NCBI RefSeq assembly: GCF_001429165.1
Contig: NZ_LMIR01000001.1
Location: 952,875 to 1,016,874 of the forward strand
Origin: Agromyces sp. Root81
Lineage (GTDB): Bacteria; Actinomycetota; Actinomycetes; Actinomycetales; Microbacteriaceae
DNA: 64,000 bases
Direction of reading: 5' to 3'
Shown here: piece after piece, positions 60,426-64,000 of the stretch
Numbering within the stretch: position 1 is the first letter of the stretch
Layout of the letters: each line of letters opens with the position of its first letter
Program-made: the position numbers and the translations under genes
The notes under the pieces: generated by a model
The model's input: the letters and a program-made list of their open reading frames with translations, nothing else
Told to the model about the DNA's origin: nothing
Database searches by the model: none

Positions 60426-61196
60426 TCAGGCCGAGCGCACCGGGTTCGAGAGTGTTCCGAGTCCGGTCACGTCGACCTCGACCGTGTCGCCGTCGACGAT
60501 CGGGCCGACACCTGCGGGCGTGCCCGTGAGGATGACGTCGCCGGGCAGCAGGGTGAACACGCTCGACGCGTGAGCGATGATCGTCGAGACCGAGTGCACC
60601 ATGTCGGCGAGACGCCCCGACTGGCGACGCGCTCCGTTCACCCTCGTCTCGATCGTGGCCGTCTCGAAGTCGACGTGCGTCTCGATCACCGGCCCGAGCG
60701 GGCAGAAGGAGTCGAAGCCCTTCGCGCGGGCCCACTGGCCGTCGCGCTGCTGCAGGTCGCGGGCCGTCACGTCGTTGGCGATCGTGTAGCCGAAGATGTA
60801 GTCCTCGGCATCCGCCTCGGACACGTTCTTCGCGATGCGTCCGATGACGACCGCGAGCTCGCCCTCGTGCTCGACCCGCTCGCTCTGCTTCGGGAGCACG
60901 ATCGCGTCGCCGGGCCCGACCACCGAGGTGTTCGGCTTCAGGAAGAGCAGCGGCTCGGCCGGCGCCTCGCCGCCCATCTCCGCGGCGTGATCGCGGTAGT
61001 TCTTGCCGACCGCGACGACCTTCGAGCGCGGGATGACGGGAGCGAGCAGCTTCGCATCGGTGAGCTTGACGCGCTCGCCCGTGGGCTCGTAGCCCGCGAA
61101 CATCGGGTCGGCCTTCAGCACGACGAGCTCGTGCTCCTCTTCGTCGACGATGCCGAATGCGATGGTGTCGTCGTGGCTGAAACGCGCGATCTTCAT
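60426..61196 (-). CDS. Fumarylacetoacetate hydrolase-family protein
   Basis: 256 residues. VVAVGKNYRDHAAEMGG and VEHEGELAVVIGR (metal-binding E-x-E) with ANDVTARDLQQ, then GDVILTGTPAGVG, are the FAH-family signatures. Members hydrolyse C-C bonds in aromatic-acid breakdown or decarboxylate oxaloacetate-like acids; which applies here is unknown. The ATG at 61196 lies 6 bp after a TAGGCT -10 box (leaderless). Confidence 0.92.
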   Translation of the reverse strand: MKIARFSHDDTIAFGIVDEEEHELVVLKADPMFAGYEPTGERVKLTDAKLLAPVIPRSKVVAVGKNYRDHAAEMGGEAPAEPLLFLKPNTSVVGPGDAIVLPKQSERVEHEGELAVVIGRIAKNVSEADAEDYIFGYTIANDVTARDLQQRDGQWARAKGFDSFCPLGPVIETHVDFETATIETRVNGARRQSGRLADMVHSVSTIIAHASSVFTLLPGDVILTGTPAGVGPIVDGDTVEVDVTGLGTLSNPVRSA

Positions 61197-61202
61197 GCCG
61201 TC

Positions 61203-61208
61203 AGCCTA
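61203..61208 (-). promoter_or_regulatory. Predicted -10 box (TAGGCT) of the FAH-family gene
   Basis: TAGGCT ends 6 bases before the ATG; the -35 is weak. Confidence 0.5.
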
Positions 61209-61323
61209 CCCGCGGCGGTCTCCGCGCCGAGTCGCAGGACGATCGCCGCGGCACGCCGCACGTGGTCGGCATGTCGCCGCGAACCGGCCTGCGAATCGGT
61301 GAAGCGAGACGGGCGCGAGGCCG

Positions 61324-62439
61324 TCAGGCGTCGAGGCGGGTGAGCCAGCCGTGACGGTCTTCGGCCCGGCCGTACTGGATGTCGGTGAGCTCCTGACGCA
61401 GCGAGAGCGCGAGAGCGGATGCCTCGTCGCCCGCGTGCACGATCTCGAAGTCGGTGCCGAGGAGGCGGCCGATGGGCACGACGACCGCGGCGGTGCCGCA
61501 GGCGAAGGCGCCGACGATCTCGCCGGACTCGGCGCCGCTGCGCCACTCGTCGAGCGAGATGGCGCGGTGCTCGACCGTGTGGCCGCGGTCGGCCGCGAGC
61601 TGCAGGATCGAGTCGCGCGTGATGCCCTCGAGGATCGAAGCCGACTCGGGGGTGACGATGGTGCCGTCGCGCTTGACGAGCACGATGTTCATGCCGCCGA
61701 GCTCTTCGAGGTTGCCCTCGTCGTCGAGGAAGGCCACCTGCTGGCAGCCCTGCTCGTAGGCCTCTGCCTGCGGCAGCAGGCTCGACGCGTAGTTGCCGCC
61801 GGTCTTGGCGGCACCCGTGCCGCCCTTGCCCGCGCGGGAGTACTGCGTGGAGAGCCAGATGCTCACCGGCTCGACGCCGCCGGGGAAGTAGGCGCCGGCC
61901 GGGCTCGCGATCACGTAGTACGCGACCTTCTTGGCCGGGCGCACACCGAGGAATGCCTCTTTCGCGAACATGAACGGCCGCAGGTAGAGGCTCGTCTCCG
62001 CCGCGCTCGGCACCCAGTCGGCGTCGACCGCGATGAGCTGCTTCAGCGACTCGATGAAGATCTCGCTCGGCAGCTCGGGCAGGGCCATTCGACGCGCGGA
62101 GCGCTGCATGCGGGAAGCGTTCTCGAACGGCCGGAAGGTGTGGATCGAGCCGTCGGCGTGACGGTACGCCTTCATGCCCTCGAAGATCTCCTGCGCGTAG
62201 TGCAGCACCGCGGCGGCCGGGTCGAGCGGGATCGGGCCGTAGGGCGAGACGCGCGGGCGGTGCCACCCGCCCTTCTCCGACCAGCAGATGTCGACCATGT
62301 GGTCGGTGAAGTGATTGCCGAAACCGGGGTCGGCGAGGATCGCCTCCCGTTCGGCGGGCGTCTTGGCCTCGCCGTTGCGGGTGACCTGCCAGATGAGACC
62401 GGCTGCCGACGGGGCCTGGAGCGGGAGGTTGATCGTCAT
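61324..62439 (-). CDS. ilvE: Branched-chain amino acid aminotransferase
   Basis: 371 residues. The PLP lysine is in AAKTGGNYASSL, and HYAQEIFEGMKAYRHADGS and GTAAVVVPIG are family landmarks. It converts the branched-chain 2-oxo acids to Leu, Ile and Val. It starts 25 bp after leuB with AAGGACG upstream, so leuB and ilvE form an operon; together with leuC and leuD elsewhere in the window it completes part of the leucine pathway. Confidence 0.95.
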   Translation of the reverse strand: MTINLPLQAPSAAGLIWQVTRNGEAKTPAEREAILADPGFGNHFTDHMVDICWSEKGGWHRPRVSPYGPIPLDPAAAVLHYAQEIFEGMKAYRHADGSIHTFRPFENASRMQRSARRMALPELPSEIFIESLKQLIAVDADWVPSAAETSLYLRPFMFAKEAFLGVRPAKKVAYYVIASPAGAYFPGGVEPVSIWLSTQYSRAGKGGTGAAKTGGNYASSLLPQAEAYEQGCQQVAFLDDEGNLEELGGMNIVLVKRDGTIVTPESASILEGITRDSILQLAADRGHTVEHRAISLDEWRSGAESGEIVGAFACGTAAVVVPIGRLLGTDFEIVHAGDEASALALSLRQELTDIQYGRAEDRHGWLTRLDA

Positions 62440-62464
62440 GATGTTCGTCCTTCGATGCGCTGGA

Positions 62465-63526
62465 TCAGTCGAGTGCGCCGATGCGAGCGGCGATGGCGTC
62501 GCCGATCTGCGTGGTCGTGCGCCGGGTGCCGCCGCGTTCGGCGATGTCTGCGACGACCGCCCGCTGCACCTTCTGCGCGGCTGCGGCCCGGCCGAGGTGA
62601 TCGAGCAGGAGCGCCACGGAGAGGATCGCGGCGGTCGGGTCGGCGATGCCCGTGCCCGCGATGTCGGGTGCCGAGCCGTGGACCGGCTCGAACATGCTGG
62701 GGAATCGGCGGTCGGGGTTGATGTTGCCCGAGGCCGCGAGCCCGATGCCGCCGCTGATCGCGCCGGCGAGATCGGTGAGGATGTCGCCGAAGAGGTTGTC
62801 GGTCACGATGACGTCGAATCTCGCCGGGTCGGTCACGAGGAAGATCGTCGCGGCGTCGACGTGCAGGTAGTCGACCGCGACCTCCGGGAACTCGGCGGCG
62901 ACCGCGTCGACCGTGCGCTTCCACAGCGAACCGGCGAAGACGAGCACGTTGGTCTTGTGCACGAGGGTCAGCTTCTTGCGAGGCCTGGCGGATGCCGCGG
63001 CGAACGCGTAGCGCACGACGCGCTCGACGCCGTAGGCGGTGTTGACCGAGACCTCGTTGGCGACCTCGGCCGGCGTGCCGACGCGGATCGCGCCGCCGTT
63101 GCCGACGTAGGGGCCCTCGGTGCCCTCGCGCACGACGACGAAGTCGACGTCGCCGGGTGCGGCGAGCGGGCTCGCGACGCCCGGATAGAGCACCGACGGC
63201 CGCAGGTTCACGTAGTGGTCGAGCTCGAAGCGCAGCTTCAGCAGCAGGCCGCGCTCGATGTTCGCCCCGACGAGGCGGGGGTCGCCGGGCACGCCGCCGA
63301 CGGCGCCGAGCAGGATCGCGTCGTGGGACTTGATCGAGGCGAGGTCGTCGTCGGTCAGCACGTCGCCGGTCGCGAGGTAGCGGGCGGCGCCCAGGGAGAA
63401 CTCGGTCTGCTCGAACGCGACATCCGACCCCTCGGTCGCCGCAGCGAGCGCCTTCAGCGCCTCTCCGACGACTTCGGGCCCGATCCCGTCACCGGGGATG
63501 ACCGCGAGCTTGACCGTGTCCACCAT
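62465..63526 (-). CDS. leuB: 3-isopropylmalate dehydrogenase
   Basis: 353 residues. Oxidative decarboxylation of 3-isopropylmalate to 2-oxoisocaproate. [13 protein letters not shown] at the N-terminus, [14 protein letters not shown] and the metal-binding [20 protein letters not shown] are diagnostic. The ATG at 63526 follows AAGGAG. No leader peptide was seen here, unlike leuC. The upstream -10 is TACGCT at 63555-63560. Confidence 0.96.
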   Translation of the reverse strand: MVDTVKLAVIPGDGIGPEVVGEALKALAAATEGSDVAFEQTEFSLGAARYLATGDVLTDDDLASIKSHDAILLGAVGGVPGDPRLVGANIERGLLLKLRFELDHYVNLRPSVLYPGVASPLAAPGDVDFVVVREGTEGPYVGNGGAIRVGTPAEVANEVSVNTAYGVERVVRYAFAAASARPRKKLTLVHKTNVLVFAGSLWKRTVDAVAAEFPEVAVDYLHVDAATIFLVTDPARFDVIVTDNLFGDILTDLAGAISGGIGLAASGNINPDRRFPSMFEPVHGSAPDIAGTGIADPTAAILSVALLLDHLGRAAAAQKVQRAVVADIAERGGTRRTTTQIGDAIAARIGALD

Positions 63527-63554
63527 GAATTCTCCTTCGTGCGCCAGCCCTCCC

Positions 63555-63560
63555 AGCGTA
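63555..63560 (-). promoter_or_regulatory. Predicted -10 box (TACGCT) of leuB-ilvE
   Basis: TACGCT in the same CAGTACGCT context as the coaD promoter. It is about 30 bp before the ATG, leaving room for AAGGAG. Confidence 0.45.
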
Positions 63561-63598
63561 CTGTCCGCACGAGCGCGTGACACCCGCGACGGCCGGAC

Positions 63599-64000
63599 TC
63601 AGTCGTGGGCTGCTGCGCCGTTCGGGTTGCGCAGCGCGAGCACGGCGACGACCGCGGCGGCGACCATGAGCGCGACGCCGATCAGCGAGGTGATCACGAC
63701 GCCCTCGTCGAAGGCCAGGGCAGCGGATGCCGCGAGCTGTTCACCGATCGCCGCGGGCAGCTGCTCGGAGACCGTCATGGCGCCGGCGAGCGTCTCGCTC
63801 GCGGTCGCGGCCTGCGCTGCGGTCAGCTCGGTGGGCAGCACGATCGCGGCACTGTAGTGGGCGGCGAGGATCGACCCCAGCACAGCCGTGCCGAGCACGG
63901 CACCGAGCTCGTACGCGGTCTCGGAGACCGCCGAGGCGGCGCCCGCCTTCTCGGGCGGCGCACTCGAGAGGATGAGCTCGTTGGAGACGGTCTCGGCGGC
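63599..64000 (-). CDS. MFS transporter of the EmrB/QacA type, C-terminal fragment
   Basis: The last 133 codons of a gene that begins beyond the right edge. The segment SNELILSSAPPEKAGAASAV and the following SETAYELGAVLGTAVLGS are characteristic of DHA2 (14-helix) drug transporters, where the P-x-x-x-A-G-x-A-S motif precedes a late helix. The last helix ends near VAVLALRNPNG. The substrate cannot be told. The gene stops 72 bp upstream of leuB. Confidence 0.85.
   Translation of the reverse strand, partial: AAETVSNELILSSAPPEKAGAASAVSETAYELGAVLGTAVLGSILAAHYSAAIVLPTELTAAQAATASETLAGAMTVSEQLPAAIGEQLAASAALAFDEGVVITSLIGVALMVAAAVVAVLALRNPNGAAAHD

Noticed and set aside
1-64000. Prophage, insertion sequence, integron or plasmid transfer gene
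   Set aside because: No transposase, integrase, terminase, relaxase or terminal repeats were recognised anywhere in the window.

Overview
The window is high-GC actinobacterial DNA. Gene content and order point to the family Microbacteriaceae, possibly an Agromyces-like genus; that placement comes from recognising gene order and protein style, not from a search. The evidence is the chromosomal block leuCD-murA-plsC-gpsA-ddl-DUF3515-thiL-rsmD-recG-coaD-yceD-rpmF-rnc, many start codons a few bases downstream of TAnnnT boxes (leaderless genes), and ATGA/GTGA start-stop overlaps. No IS element, prophage or CRISPR array was seen.

Region 1 (1-18.2 kb) is a housekeeping core. On the minus strand, coaD is followed by a MoxR ATPase, a DUF58 protein and a transglutaminase (an inserted TgpA-type cassette), then yceD-rpmF-rnc. 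A tandem 47-bp repeat separates the TPR-recG operon from rsmD. Then come thiL, a DUF3515 lipoprotein, ddl, gpsA, plsC, murA, leuD and leuC. leuC is preceded by a leucine-codon leader peptide overlapping a strong hairpin, a candidate attenuator.

Region 2 (18.2-38.7 kb) is the most remarkable part. It is one minus-strand locus running PP2C phosphatase, FHA protein, transmembrane Ser/Thr kinase, FHA-HTH protein, two giant paralogous membrane-anchored Ig-like/FN3 proteins (1741 and 1756 aa), then a second MoxR-DUF58-transglutaminase-like cassette and a third FHA protein. The second transglutaminase homologue has lost its catalytic Cys and His. The kinase linker and the phosphatase tail carry seven copies of a [DE]-x-T-x-x-R motif that could be FHA docking sites. 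I infer a phosphorylation-controlled system for display or assembly of giant surface proteins.

Region 3 (38.7-52.7 kb) holds an MFS transporter, a TerC protein behind a probable yybP-ykoY manganese riboswitch, a UPF0114 membrane protein, tRNA-Glu(CUC), a lipid/diacylglycerol kinase, a metallo-beta-lactamase-fold protein, a serine hydrolase, an xxxLxxG heptad-repeat membrane protein, a bifunctional PBP, a small membrane protein between two copies of an 85-bp repeat, an internally deleted phosphotransferase pseudogene, tRNA-Gln(CUG) and gltX.

Region 4 (52.7-64 kb) is metabolic. A LysR regulator diverges from a class V aminotransferase. A P450/ferredoxin/ferredoxin-reductase operon diverges from a second LysR with a well-placed operator. 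An MHS-type transporter and an FAH-family hydrolase follow, then ilvE, leuB and a truncated multidrug-type MFS gene at the right edge.
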